Assembly: GCA_963082975.1 (NCBI GenBank)
Contig: OY720345.1
Location: 5,482,491 to 5,546,490, forward strand
Source of the DNA: Labia minor
Lineage: Eukaryota; Arthropoda; Insecta; Dermaptera; Spongiphoridae
Length of the DNA stretch: 64,000 nt
Reading direction: 5' to 3'
The position numbers and the translations under genes are program-made. Positions within the stretch are counted from its first letter, which is position 1; every line of letters begins with the position of its first letter. Positions 1 through 10,741 of the stretch are shown piece after piece. The notes beneath the pieces were generated by a model. It was not told the DNA's origin. It was given only the letters and a program-made list of their open reading frames with translations, and ran no database searches.

Positions 1-410
1 AATACAAAGTTAGAAATATTAAGTTAATATAATTAATATTATTTATTTATTAATACCAATTAATAATAGTAATTACTTATAAATAATTCATAATAATAAT
101 AAATTGTGATACCAACTTATAGGAATATTAAAATAATATAATTATTATTTTACATATATATGAATATAATATAAATATTTTTAATTTTATTTTAAGAATA
201 GATATATATCTAAAAGGAGGTAACTGTGACGTCACATATATACATTTAAATTAAAAACAACTAATGAAGATGATTTTTTCCAGATATGTGATCAATAAAA
301 CTAAATAACTTAAGAGTATAACTAATGGTTTTCAATTTATAAAATCTAATTTAACACACAACAATTCCGTCTCATTATTGTATTGTAATACAAAGTTAGA
401 AATATTAAGT
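1..410. repeat. AT-rich dispersed repeat, two partial copies
   Basis: The opening segment recurs, with small differences, near 33,500-33,800. The motif AATACAAAGTTAGAAATATT occurs at 1 and again at about 388, so two partial copies lie close together. The segment 190-330 resembles the inverted 5' part of the Helentron-like family described at 59,950 and contains a palindromic TGACGTCA at 227-234. No coding potential is seen. Confidence 0.55.
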
Positions 411-444
411 TTAAAAAAAATTTAAAATATTTGAATTTTGAAAA

Positions 445-695
445 TTATATGTAGCGCCATCTGTCGATAGTTTTGTGACACTACAGACTTTTAGCAATAT
501 ATTACTAATTAAATTAATTTTGGATAAATTAATTTTGGATTTAACTACACTAAAACCTTCCTTGGTATGCCCACAACAATTCCTGAAAGTTTCACCGTAA
601 TCGGACGGGTAGTTTTTGAGTCTATAAGAGACAGACAGACAGACAGACACACAGACAGACACACAGACATTGCCTTTTATATTATATTATATCAG
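445..695 (-). mobile_element. Helentron-like (HINE-type) fragment with GTCY microsatellite
   Basis: Read on the minus strand, the piece starts in an AT-rich stretch, runs through a GTCT/GTGT microsatellite (about 628-670), then the phrase for the GTCCGATTACGGTGAAACTT type, and ends near a GCGCCATCTGTCGATAG block at about 453. A GTCY microsatellite near the 5' side is a known hallmark of Helentron-associated elements (DINE-1 type). Assignment to that class is inference; both ends are undefined. Short reading frames across it are microsatellite translations. Confidence 0.45.
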
Positions 696-859
696 GGCCA
701 GACACTCAAGTGCTGCGATATTCATTTGCAATCCCCATGTTTTTCCCACGGCCAATTAAATGTTGCATGTTGTGAGTATGTGATTACACAAATTGGGAAA
801 AAAATCACTCGAAATGCAATTAAACAAAAAAATTGAAAAGTTAGGCTAAGCAGACGTCT

Positions 860-1484
860 TAAATATTATAAGAGATTCGGCAATTGCAATTACAGATAGC
901 GAGGAAAAATTAATGGAGGTTTGAAATTAATAGTGATAAGAAAAAATATTTAGTGACAAAGAGGAACTGTATTAACATACAAAATCTTAATATACAAAAT
1001 GTAAAATTTGAATATGTAGAAAAATTGAATGTAATCACGAAGGATAATAATATTTGAGAAGAATTTAAATCGAGGTATCAATCGGGAAACGCCTGTTATC
1101 ATGCAGTAAAGAGGCTTATCTCACATCAAAATTATTCAAGACCATAGACGCATAGGAAGGGACGTAAGAGAGATGGGACAAGGGCTCTGGATAGGGACAT
1201 TTGGAGAAATGTGGCCAAGAACTTTCGAGTATCTTTGAGCCATATAAATAGATAGATATAACATATACAATAATAATATATATAATTTTTTTACTGATTA
1301 AATTAAAATATATTTTAAATAAGAACACAAAAAGAAATGAATGTTTTATGTAATATACTGATTGAAACAAAATGGATGAAAACCTTTTATTACTTTTAAC
1401 CAAATACGATGTACCACTCGGGGGTACAGGGGGCGGAGCACCCGTCCAGGTTTGAAGAGCGCCGAAGGCGCTCTGACCAGCTGG
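860..1484 (+). mobile_element. Helitron-like unit A, copy 1, with embedded LINE fragment
   Basis: The right end has a GC-rich hairpin, AGAGCGCC-GAA-GGCGCTCT at 1456-1474, followed six bases later by CTGG at 1481-1484 and a T. A short hairpin 5-12 bases before CTRR is the Helitron 3' signature. Inverted copies of the same unit lie near 42,236-42,880 and 52,000-52,800. All three carry the same LINE fragment at the same distance from this end, so the combination probably moved as one unit. The 5' end (expected TC) is not defined. Confidence 0.55.
870..1240 (+). pseudogene. LINE reverse-transcriptase fragment (degraded)
   Basis: Frame-shifting translation gives pieces typical of the C-terminal part of a LINE reverse transcriptase: a SEEKLME segment after the expected active-site region, then KINSDKKKYLVTKRN, a FEYVEKL piece and QSGNACYHAVKRLIS (compare family 'QAGNRCYYAL..LL'). 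The frame is broken by stops and a deletion just after 1,130. Downstream, 1147-1240 matches the last coding part of copy A3. The RTE/Jockey-like assignment is from recalled family motifs. It is a dead fragment inside unit A. Confidence 0.55.
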
Positions 1485-1811
1485 TTATTATTATTGTATA
1501 TGTTATATCTATCTATCTCTGGGCTCCATGGTACTCGAAATTTCTAGAAAGAAATTATCTAATTATATATGCACCTAAACGAACAAATATGTATATATTA
1601 ACTCTTTCTTGTGAAAAGTATGCCCCTTTGTGAACAATTTTTGTCTTGTTTCAGATATAGGTCTGTATATATAAAATACCTAAAAAGAATATATTTATAA
1701 TTTAGTATAAATTGAATTATAAATTATATTCTTACAATTAATTTAATATATTATAGTTATTGGAACCTTAATAAAATTAATTTGAATTCCCGCCCTCTGA
1801 CAATTTGTATA

Positions 1812-2912
1812 CAGTGGTACCTCGACATACGAGCTTAATTCGTTCCAAGACCTTGCTCGTATCTCAAATTGTTCGTATCTCAAAGCACTTCGCGCCATTA
1901 AAACTAATAGAAAAGCTTTTAATCCGTTCCAGTCCCCAAAAATCACCTTAGTTTTGTTTTTTGTATGCTATTTTGAATCAAACAAATGTCTTTACGAGAA
2001 GGAACATTTATTTAAAAACAACAAAAATAATGGGAACATTTAAATAAATAAAAATAAGAAGAATTTAAAAAAAAACTTAAATATCATCGCTTGTCTTTGC
2101 TTTTTTCGCCTCCCCTTGCTCATCTTGTTCTGCAAAGCGTTTTACAAAATTGTCTAAGGAAGTTTGTTTTTTCCTCCCCTTCAGGGTATTGCGAAAATGA
2201 TTGAGACAGGTTTCGTTAAATAATTCCGAAGCCCGACCAGTTGCAACCTTTTCGGGGTGGTTTTTATCTACAAATTCAACAATTTTCTCCCACATTCCTA
2301 GGATCTCTTTAATTTCTTTTGAAGAGATAACATTTTCTGTTTATGGCGCCTCTTCAGAAACTGTGTTTTCTTGGGTCACAACATCATTCTGTGTTTGTAG
2401 GTTTTGTAACTCTTCAGTTGTAAGCTCCTCAAAATGTTGCTCGACGAGTTCGTTTACATCATTTTCATCTACTTCTAGAGAGACCCAAAGATTTTCCCAA
2501 AGAAACAACCTCTTCTATTTCTGACACTTGAGATTCAGATTCTGCAATGATCCTTTCAGTTACAGCGTCAGGCCATAGCTTTTTCCATGCAGGAATTAAT
2601 GTTCTTTTTGTGACACCCAGCCAGGCCTGATCAATAATTCTTAGACATGTCACTATGTTAAAATGGTCTTTCCAAAACTCTCGAAGGATCAGGTTTGTAC
2701 TATCCGTCACTTCAAAGCATTTGCGGAACATGTGCTTTGTGTACAGCTTCTTAAAATTAGAAATGCGGGGGCAAAATTGGTGCCGTGTGCATCGTCACGG
2801 GGTGCTCGTATCTCAAATCTTGCTCGTATCTCAAAGCAAAATATCGGTCGGTTGGCGGCTCGTATCTCAAAACACTCGTATGTTGGGGCACTCGTATGTC
2901 GAGGTACCACTG
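1812..2912 (-). mobile_element. Internally deleted Tigger/pogo DNA transposon
   Basis: Perfect terminal inverted repeats start CAGTGGTACCTCGACATACG at 1812 and end with the complement at 2912. TA dinucleotides flank both ends (1810-1811 and 2913-2914), as expected for Tc1/mariner/pogo insertion. Inside each end the phrase GCTCGTATCTCAAA recurs (for example near 1855-1880 and 2808, 2824 and 2868), giving subterminal repeats likely bound by transposase. The interior codes, on the minus strand, only for the C-terminal part of a Tigger transposase. The N-terminal DNA-binding and most catalytic sequence is gone, so the copy is non-autonomous. Confidence 0.9.
2077..2731 (-). pseudogene. Tigger (TIGD1-like) transposase C-terminal remnant
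   Basis: Two frames resemble the TIGD1/Tigger C-terminus. The upstream part (2731-2478) contains FWKDHFNIVTCLRIIDQAW, GVTKRTLIPAWKKLWPD and EEVVSLGKSLGL. A frameshift near 2,478 leads into EVDENDVNELVEQH and EELTTEELQNLQ, a stop codon interrupts at about 2,340, and the last part (2295-2077) has MWEKIVEFVDKNHPEKVATG and a KGRKKQTSLDNF tail. The DDE catalytic core and the DNA-binding domains are absent. One frameshift and one stop make it a pseudogene. It lies wholly inside the Tigger inverted repeats. Confidence 0.85.
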
Positions 2913-3076
2913 TATTTTCATTTAAGAATAAAAATAGATTAAATATTAATTAATTATATTATTATAACTAGGATTTGTAAGTTCATTTAATGTAATATTT
3001 AAATTCTTTTTATTATAATAGATTAATCAATATGACCACATCCCTATTCATATCCTATCCCTAATGCGAGTTTGAT

Positions 3077-3175
3077 CAGCCCCCACTCCGGCAATACCTC
3101 TACGATTCGTTCTTCCGACGCGGAATCCGTATGGTGCCAGAAAGATGGCAAAATGATGGTCAATACTTTGAATAA
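3077..3175 (+). pseudogene. mariner-type transposase 3' tail
   Basis: One frame reads PPLRQYLYDSFFRRGIRMVP then ERWQNDGQYFE and a TAA stop at 3173-3175. The order 'RRGI..lPERWQ...DG.Y' is the conserved C-terminal end of mariner-family transposases. The reading frame does not continue upstream in recognisable form and no inverted repeat was found, so this is an isolated 3' fragment of an old insertion. Confidence 0.65.
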
Positions 3176-3379
3176 TCTATTTGTAACTATTTTGGCACAA
3201 CAAACCGTCCATTTTCGAAAAAAATTGTTACGAATAAATTCAAACACCTTATATAATAATCGAAACAATTATTTGAGACATGTATTATGTGAATTATTCA
3301 TTAAGTATTTAAGGATTAATAATTTATTAAGTTGTTGTTAAAGATAAGGTACTATTTTAAAGCACACCTAATTATTATT

Positions 3380-5080
3380 TGGTATATATGACTTTAATTT
3401 AAAATTTATTCTTATATTCAACTTTAGAGAATAGAAAATAATAGTTTTTCTTGATATCCACAAATTATGTGAACAAAAATTTCCTCATGAAGAAAAAACT
3501 CTTTAAATTTTATTTTATTTGAACTGCAGGCCGTTTTGATATGCATATATGTATATAAAAAATAAATGTTGCGGCAATCATTCTCTTCATTATGCTGATG
3601 ATTAGTCAATTAAGAAATTATTATCAGTTTAATGGAAAAATGATTACAAAAAATGAAATATATACAAAAAATATATCTATTAATGTATGACGCATCCCGT
3701 GCTTATACGTACAGCCGGCCTTTTTCACCTGTCTTTTACTTTTATTTCCACCGGTTCGTGCATCCACATGCAGAACATGCCATGATAATTATTTTTAAAA
3801 ACTAAAATAAAATAACAACTATTTATAACCTGTCTATAACCTAAACCTAACCTGGTCTTAGAATCCAGTTAGAATCTAATAAAAAATAATTAAATACATT
3901 AAATACAAATTAAATTATTAAAAACTATTTATAATTATTAAATATATTAACTAAATTATAAAATAAAGAAGAAATAACTAAGAAAAACTTTCAAACATAC
4001 GAGAAAATTGGAAACAAAAATGTATTATGTCTTATGGAAAATTCAATGCTTTGGTACATCTAAAATGGACGACAAGAATTTCTCCATACATTTGTGGTGC
4101 CACCTCCCAGCACAAAAAACAAACGGTATGGTACTTCCACATACCTCCATCTAGTAAATAGATGGTTGTTGTACGGAGTAATGTTGCATTGAAAGTTACT
4201 ACGCGGAAAATTCAAAAAGTTACTGACTTATCAAACTGCACTCGTATTTTAGAGAATCCAGGATAGCGACTAGTTTTCAATCACGTCACTTGTGAGAATT
4301 AGAACGAAACAAGATCGAGAAACTTATTTACGGTTTGGATTTAATATCTAATTAATAAATAGATAGTTTGATAATTAATGTCATAAATATGATCGAGAAC
4401 TATGAACTGAAGAATTAAAAATTTAAAACTATTCTTACTCTCTCGATATACATCTTTCTATTGGTTGTCTTATCTTTTTTATGAAATTTCTGGATTTTGA
4501 TCAATCACTTTAAAAGAGTTCAAAGATAAAAATCAAATTCAAACTAAACATGAATGTATCTGTTTTACTATTTATTGATCTTGTTAAAAGTTGTTAAACT
4601 TTCTAAAGAATTTATTAGGCAATAATATGAGACAATCCATTCTAGTGATAAAACACAAAGAGGGAGAGAGAAAGTATCTGGTGTATATTCTCTAAAGTAT
4701 CTGAAAATCCAGACAACCACTCAACATTTCAATTGCAACATACCTTCGAAGAGCCAATTAAACACTTCCCCTTTTGTCCCCGCTCATCCTCCTAATCTTG
4801 CTAATCGGTCCAAATCCGTAATAATTATTCTAGCTTTGTTTTTTTTATATTTAAGGAAATAATCTATTTTCTTATAAGGTTTTTCTTAACTTCACTTGGC
4901 GTCTATCTCTCTGTCTGTCTGTTCGCTCTTTTAACAAATTGAAATCGATTTTTCATCGACTTTTTATTGAGATAGACTTTTGAAAATTTTTATAGATATT
5001 TCAATGGATCCCTAGAAGGTATAGAAGAAATATAATTGAATTATAATTAATTAATTGTAATTAATTAGCACTAAAAAGAA
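3380..5080. other. AT-rich sequence without recognised gene
   Basis: Mostly low-complexity AT-rich DNA. About 4,020-4,330 and 4,640-4,930 are more complex and did not match other parts of the window by eye; a short inverted repeat, CCATCTA..TAGATGG, lies at 4147-4167. No coding frame, RNA gene or element end is supported. Confidence 0.4.
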
Positions 5081-5112
5081 TAAAATAATATAAATATAAA
5101 AAAAATTTATAA

Positions 5113-5216
5113 AATAACGTTTTTCCAATGGACTAAAAAGAATAAAATAATTTTTCTATAAGCTTGACAAAGTTTATGGATGAATTGCTTCATATTCAAC
5201 GAAAAACGTTGGGCGC
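5113..5216. mobile_element. Short inverted-repeat element, family V copy 1
   Basis: A block of about 100 bases begins AACGTTTTTCCAATGG and ends GAAAAACGTT, giving inverted ends AACGTTTTTC. Related blocks lie at 6728-6812 (same strand, right end lost) and 57,617-57,715 (opposite strand). Inner sequence is strongly conserved among the three (for example GCTTGACAAAGTTTATGGAT). It is probably a miniature DNA element; superfamily unknown. Confidence 0.5.
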
Positions 5217-5229
5217 ATTTAGTTCTATG

Positions 5230-6500
5230 CAATTAACTTCCTTTATAGAACTATAATTCATATATATATATATATATATATATATAGCACAGAGCATCTA
5301 TACACTTATAGATATCTTATAGATGGTCTGTGCTGCTTACCAATGAGTTTTCCATAAAACGTATCAAAAAAAGCCGTTTTATTATTTTGTATATGGGATC
5401 TATGCTAATTACAATATCTTTTAATTAATTACTAAAAACATCTTTGATTTAATATTAAATTAATTAATTTATTCACAATATCATTTAGAGGCTACAAACA
5501 TATTTAAACTTCATTGACAATTCAATCATGAAGATGAATGCGTCCAAAGGTAAATGTTAGCCAAGAGATTGAAATTGTTAAGTTGATTTCTTACGGAACG
5601 TTCACTAAACACTTTTACCCTTTCGCCATTCAATACAGACTCACATACAACTACCCTTCTTTCCTCCCAACCACCAACTCTCATGAGAACTACAAAATAG
5701 GATGAGTGGATCTCCGATGTTGGTGAAAAGTTCTCGTAGCATCGCCATTTTGGTGAAAAAAATATTGAAATTGTAGAGAAGCCTCAGCAAGTTGGACGGT
5801 AAATAACATTTAAGATGTTTATTCGTTTTCCTTCTAGTGTTGGGTGGGATGGGGGGGGGGGATAGAAAAAGAGGGAGATATTTCCAATTGGATCATGATA
5901 TTTCGCTTGGATTTGTCCCATTCGCTGTTTCTCCTTTCTCCAATTCTCAAGAGAAAATAGAAAGAAGAGAAAGAGACGAAAGAATAAAGACAAAAATTGA
6001 AACTTAGTATTCGCTTGCTTGACTTTCCGAACAACCGGATGGTTAACCGGGGTGTGGTGGGGGTGGGGGTGGGGGGGAAGATGGAAGAGGATGGGATGGA
6101 TCGGTATAATGTGGAGTAGAGATGGAAGTGAGGGCCAAGATCCTTCCCGAAGGGTCCACATGGAAAAAGGTTAGTGGAAGAAAGAGAAAGAGAGGTTTAT
6201 TTTAAACATTAATTAAACTTCGAAATCAAATAGTCAATATTGATTTAAAATTCAATTTTTCCGGGAGAAAGACAAGATTTGACAATTTCTTTTTTTTCCC
6301 AAAAGTACGATTTATAGGTATATTGAAGATTATTATTTTATTTTATTATTTTCATTAATATAAGTATATGTTATAGGATAAACGTACCATTAGTTGACCA
6401 ATTGATAGGTTTTTTTTATCAAAATAAGCTTTTTAATTTCAAATATCAATGAAATAGAGACCAATCGCTGCATTTATAATAGAATTGTGAATCTTTTAAA
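5230..6500. other. Non-repetitive region without recognised gene
   Basis: Holds an (AT)n run at 5256-5285, then fairly complex sequence from 5,580 to 6,190 including G runs at 5851-5860 and 6055-6077. The minus-strand open frames here are rich in Pro, His, Ser and Phe and arise from these biased runs; no motif or homology is recognisable. Possibly unique intergenic or intronic DNA. Confidence 0.4.
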
Positions 6501-6580
6501 ACACAAAAGAGAGAGAGAGACATTTTTCTCAACCTTAGTGAAAATTACTCAGGGACCTTCAAAACTATGTATAATAAGCC
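6500..6580 (+). mobile_element. Fragment of dispersed family W
   Basis: A (GA)n tract followed by ACATTTTTCTCAACCTTAG and GGGACCTTCAAAAC matches the right part of family W (compare 25,660-25,730, 29,455-29,520 and 58,880-58,940). Only this part is present. Confidence 0.5.
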
Positions 6581-6727
6581 TAAAGTGTATAATAAATTTA
6601 ATCTAATAAGATATTTGTAGATATTTGTATGAATTAAAACAATTCGAAAAAGATAATATATATCCAGCACAATATTAATAAAATTATAATTTAAAAAATA
6701 TAAATATAAAATTATTTTAAAAAATAA

Positions 6728-6812
6728 TGTTTTTCCAATGGACTAAAAAGAATAAAATAATTTTTCTATAAGCCTGACAAAGTTTATGGATGAATTGCTT
6801 CATATTCAACGA
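6728..6812. mobile_element. Family V short element, copy 2 (truncated)
   Basis: Nearly identical to 5113-5210 from the AACG/AATG-TTTTTCCAATGG start to CATATTCAACGA, after which it diverges into a unit-A fragment. Confidence 0.5.
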
Positions 6813-6819
6813 TAATTTG

Positions 6820-7080
6820 ATAATAATTTTGATGAGATAAGCCTCTTTACTCCTTGAAAGCAGCCGTTTCCCGATTACAACCTCGATTTAAATTTTTTTC
6901 AAATATTATTATTCTTCGTGGTTACATTAAATTTTTTTACATATTCAAATTCTATATTTTGTATATAAATAAGATTTTGTATGTTAATACTGTTCCTCTC
7001 TGATAGTAAATATATATATATATATATTGTCTTATCACTATTAATTTCAAACCCCATATCTTCTCGATTAATTTTTTTAG
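6820..7080 (-). mobile_element. Unit A / LINE fragment, copy 4
   Basis: On the minus strand this matches the LINE-derived part of unit A: the CGGGAAACGG..GCTTTCAAGGAGTAAAGAGG area (complement of 6,840-6,875) and the downstream AATCTTATTTATATACA/ GAGGAACAGTATTAACATAC stretch. It lacks the GC-rich Helitron end, and an (AT)n expansion interrupts it at 7011-7027. Confidence 0.5.
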
Positions 7081-7375
7081 ACCACTTTAAATGTTATTAA
7101 ATTATTAAAAAAAACAAAAACAAAAAGTAAACAATAAAAATATAAAGAAAATATAAAGAAATTAAAATAATACTAAATTACTATAAAAATAATATTACAA
7201 AATATATATTAAAATCTTACGTGAAAATCCAATTATGAGATCAAATTTTCTTAATTGAAATTATTTATTCATATAATCTTAAAAATTAATAGAATTAAAT
7301 TATAGTCGTAAAGTGAATGTTCTCAAAGTTTGAAATGCCAATATAATCAATTGAGATATTGTAAATATCAATATA

Positions 7376-7946
7376 AAGGGTGGTCGAAAAAGTCTTTTCG
7401 TATTTTGTACATAGATGTCGTTGGAATCGTATATCTCCAGTGCTACCAATCAGTGTCATACCATATAGTGTTGGAAAGGTAAAATTTCAAGCTTCATTTA
7501 ACCATAAAGAAAATTAAATTTGGTGAAGCTGAACAAAAGTTACAGCTTTTCAAAAATGAGTGAAAATAATGAAGAAATTCGCTATATTTCGATATTTTTG
7601 TATAAAAAAGGGAAGAATGCCACGCAAGCCGCCAATGAAATTTGTGAAGTTCAGACGATGCTGAATATCAGTTCGTGTAGCACAACAATGGTTCGCTCGC
7701 TTTCGTTCTGGAAACTTCGATGTGAAAGATGCACCTCGTTCTGGTCGACCTCTCGTTGAAAAAGTCGATGAAATTATAGAAAAGAGTGATAAGGACCGTC
7801 ACATAAGCAGCCATGACATTGCCAAGGAACTAAACATTCATCATCAAACGGTTTGGAACCATTTAAAAAAGGCTGGCTACAAAAAGAAGCTTGATGTGTG
7901 GATACCACATGATTAGAAATACGAAAAGACTTTTTCGAATACCCTA
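7376..7946 (+). mobile_element. mariner element with internal deletion
   Basis: Inverted ends match over about 28 bases: CGAAAAAGTCTTTTCGTATTT at 7385-7405 and its complement at 7916-7937. The outermost bases are GGGTGGT versus GGGTATT. TA-rich flanks are consistent with TA insertion. Total length is about 570 bp against roughly 1.3 kb for an intact mariner. The transposase stops just where the catalytic domain should begin, directly followed by the right end, so this is a deletion derivative movable only in trans. Confidence 0.85.
7556..7916 (+). pseudogene. mariner transposase N-terminal half, frameshifted
   Basis: Starts MSENNEEIRYISIFLYKKGK, then NATQAANEICEV, the first helix-turn-helix of mariner transposases. 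Near 7,655-7,690 a frameshift and small deletion move the frame to SVRVAQQWFARFRSGNFDV-like sequence and then KDAPRSGRPLV, IIEKSDKDRHISSHDIAKEL, NIHHQTVWNHLKKAGYKKKL and WIPHD before a stop. WVPHEL-type residues normally open the DDD catalytic domain; here nothing follows. Only DNA-binding function could remain, and the frameshift argues against even that. Confidence 0.85.
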
Positions 7947-7947
7947 T

Positions 7948-8130
7948 ATTTATATATAAAAAGATTTTTATCTGCACATTGGTCGGGAATTTAACATTTT
8001 TTCCATATCTTCGCGTTTCATGATCTCTAGAATCCAATTTTTCATGTCTGTGTTCATAGTTTATAAATTTTATTAACCACAGAAATTAATTTTTAAAAAT
8101 TTGATATAAATATGTTGTCATTGAGCAGCC
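7948..8130 (+). mobile_element. Dispersed family Z, copy 1
   Basis: Matches 61,883-62,230: TATATATAAAAAG then TTTTTATCTGCACATTGG, TCTTCGCGTTTCATGATCTC and ACCGCAGAAATTAATTTTT-like sequence. Copy 2 has a GTCT microsatellite that is reduced to ATGTCTGTGTTC here. The TATATAAA start plus GTCT tract is typical of Helitron/Helentron-like 5' ends. It abuts the mariner right end. Confidence 0.5.
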
Positions 8131-9826
8131 CAAAGAATACAAATACATAAAAATAATAAAAAATAAGTAAGAAAAAAATTATTTTTTCACTTTTCTCAAA
8201 GAGTATTTCTTGTTTTCCAATGAATTTCACGCTATTAATAGATTAGCCCGAGGCCTATCCAATGGCATTGGAATGGTCCAAATCGCATAAGTCGTTTAGG
8301 AGGAGTATGCGATAGAAGTGTCTTTTCAATATACACATACAAATGATTTTTGTGAACATTAGTTGAGATAATATAATATTCAAACGTAGAAAACATATAA
8401 TGTCCTTTATATATAATTAATATGTATTTTAATAAAATAACACAAAGTACTGAAAACTAGAATTCATTGATAAATTTGACATAAAGCAGCTAATTTAACA
8501 ACCCGAGGCGATATACTCATATATACCTCTCTACGTACATACATATGTATTCATATTACAATTTATTATATTTATAACATTGTATTATTACATTTATTAC
8601 AAAGGTAAATATTTTCATTAATAAATCTCATCTTATTAAACTTATATAACTACTAGTATGAATGTGTGTAGTAAATAATTAGGTTAAATATAAATTATCA
8701 ATAAATGATTTATAATAGTACGATATAATGACAGAAAATAAAGCTCAATGATTTATTTAATTCTTTATTGAGTTTCCCTCTGGATAGGTTTAAATCCAAG
8801 ACGAATTGTGATCAATATTGAAACAAAAGAAGAAACAACAAAAGGGTTGTTGAATTCATAAAAGAGACTTTTGTTTGAGAGCGTCTAGCCAATTTCTGGA
8901 TGAAAAATTGAACAGTTGCGTACGAACGGGGAGATATCTTCATCCACTTGTCTATTTATCAGCTTTGATCTCTTTATAGGAGTTGAAATGTAAGTAAAGT
9001 TATTAACAGTTCAACCCCACTCCCCCCCCCCCCCCCCGCTGCTGCCCTATTCAGTCCGTGCCTATAACTGTCCAATCTTAATCAAATTGTGACTTTACAA
9101 AGGGCAAAGAACCTGAATGCTTTCTCGTCTATCTCTTTAGTGACATTCTGGAAATTTTAACTACGAAAGAGAGAGGGGGGGATGGGAGGGTTAAAATGTT
9201 AATGGAGAGTCAATTCTCCGTATATATCATCAAATAGTAATTAGATAATTCCATTAACATTAATTTATTGAAAATCAATAATTTTAGCATAAATTATTTA
9301 AATAATATATCATCTATCAATAACGTATAATTATTATCTTGTATATACGATAAAAAAAAAGTAATAAAATTTCTTTTCATTTTATTCATTTATGTATATT
9401 TATAATTTATCAATTTAATACATTTTAGTGATTATAATATTATATTAAAATTTATAATAAGACATTTAATCATATTAAATATATTTGGTATAAAACTAAT
9501 ATAAAAATACCATCTTCTCTTGTTCTCTTTAGTTTTAAAACTCTAATACATGATTGACATTATAAAATTCTAGAAATGACCACTACTTTATGAAATGTAA
9601 TGACAAAATTTTTATAAATATATATAATTTATTCAGAATATTCTAGAGTAATATTTTTTAAAGAGTTCTGTACATCTCAAATAATATATGAAACCACAAT
9701 AATAAATAATTGATATAATATCTGGTTCACTGAGTTGTCAATACACTAATTTAGTAAATGTATACATTTACAAACTGACTACCTATTGTTAAGAAATCTT
9801 GTTAAGTATACCTATTTACAATAGCA
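8131..9826. other. AT-rich sequence without recognised gene
   Basis: No coding frame or element could be supported. Contains a C run at 9021-9037, a G-rich run at 9172-9190 and long AT-rich tracts. About 8,220-8,330 is more complex but unmatched within the window. Confidence 0.4.
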
Positions 9827-10392
9827 AGGGAGGTATTGTTTTCAAGATTTTTACATATCTCCACGAATCATGCATTTTCTTAACAGAAAAAAGTATTTTT
9901 AGCTTGATGTCTGTCCGTCTGTCCATCCGTCCGTATAGATGTCCGTGAGAAATTTGGTATATTTACTTAATGCATCAGTAGGATGAATTGATCAACTTTT
10001 GGTGCAAATCCGGAAACCGGAAGTGGTAGTATTAGCGATCGATGATAGGAAGGGAAGGGTTATTTTCACACCAAATTTCACATGAGGAGATTTTTTACAT
10101 TTCACCACGAATCATGCACTTTGTATTGGTTTTATCCTCGAGAAAAATCATCTTTATTAGTCTTTTGTCAATTTAAAATTATATGACGTCATCCAGCCAT
10201 TCATGACGTCACAGCCAGCTACTACTTATATATAATAAATAAAATAAAATTAAACATATTTATGTTCTATCCATATCTGTTATTTATTGCATTAATAGAT
10301 ACATTTAAATTATTTGAAATTTTTTCTGTAGTTGGAAATTAATTTATTTCAAACCGTCGGTCGGTTCTGCGCCTGGCCAGAGGTCAACTTAT
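9827..10392 (-). mobile_element. Helentron-like family X, copy 1
   Basis: Read on the minus strand this matches the copies at 56,765 and 60,590: GGTCAACTT/ GACC end, CGGTCGGTT hairpin area, two TGACGTCA palindromes (10184-10191 and 10204-10211), the CGATCGATGATAGGAAGGGA block, and a GTCY microsatellite at about 9908-9935. The end hairpin is mutated in this copy. Reading with the microsatellite at the 5' side and the hairpin at the 3' side fits the non-autonomous Helentron (HINE/DINE-1) plan; class assignment is inference. Confidence 0.6.
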
Positions 10393-10741
10393 TAAAAAGG
10401 GTTTAATAAAAATAATTAGTTGCTTCGATTATTATGAATATTTTCGATTTTCTCCACAAGTACTTTTTTTTTCTTACTCATTAGTTAGGTCTAGTATACT
10501 ACTTGTTAGGTATATTGGAAAGGAAGTAAATGATTGACGGGAAATTTCATTCAAAAACAGATTTACATATGCTGCTTTTTTTTGTTTATAAATTAAACAT
10601 TGGAATTATTTTAATTAATATATCAATCAAAATTAGAAAAAAATAATTTTTAATACTAATTTAATTTTGAATAATTGACAGTTTTATATTTTTATTATTT
10701 TAAAAAGGTCAGTGGAAGAGTTCAGGTAAATAACACACACT

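Noticed and set aside
411-662. Frames rich in Ser/Val/Cys or Asp/Arg/Thr across 411-836
   Set aside because: Translations of the GACA/GTCT microsatellite.
5784-6161. 125-codon minus-strand frame
   Set aside because: Composition follows G-rich and purine-rich runs, with no domain; overlapping frames are equally open.
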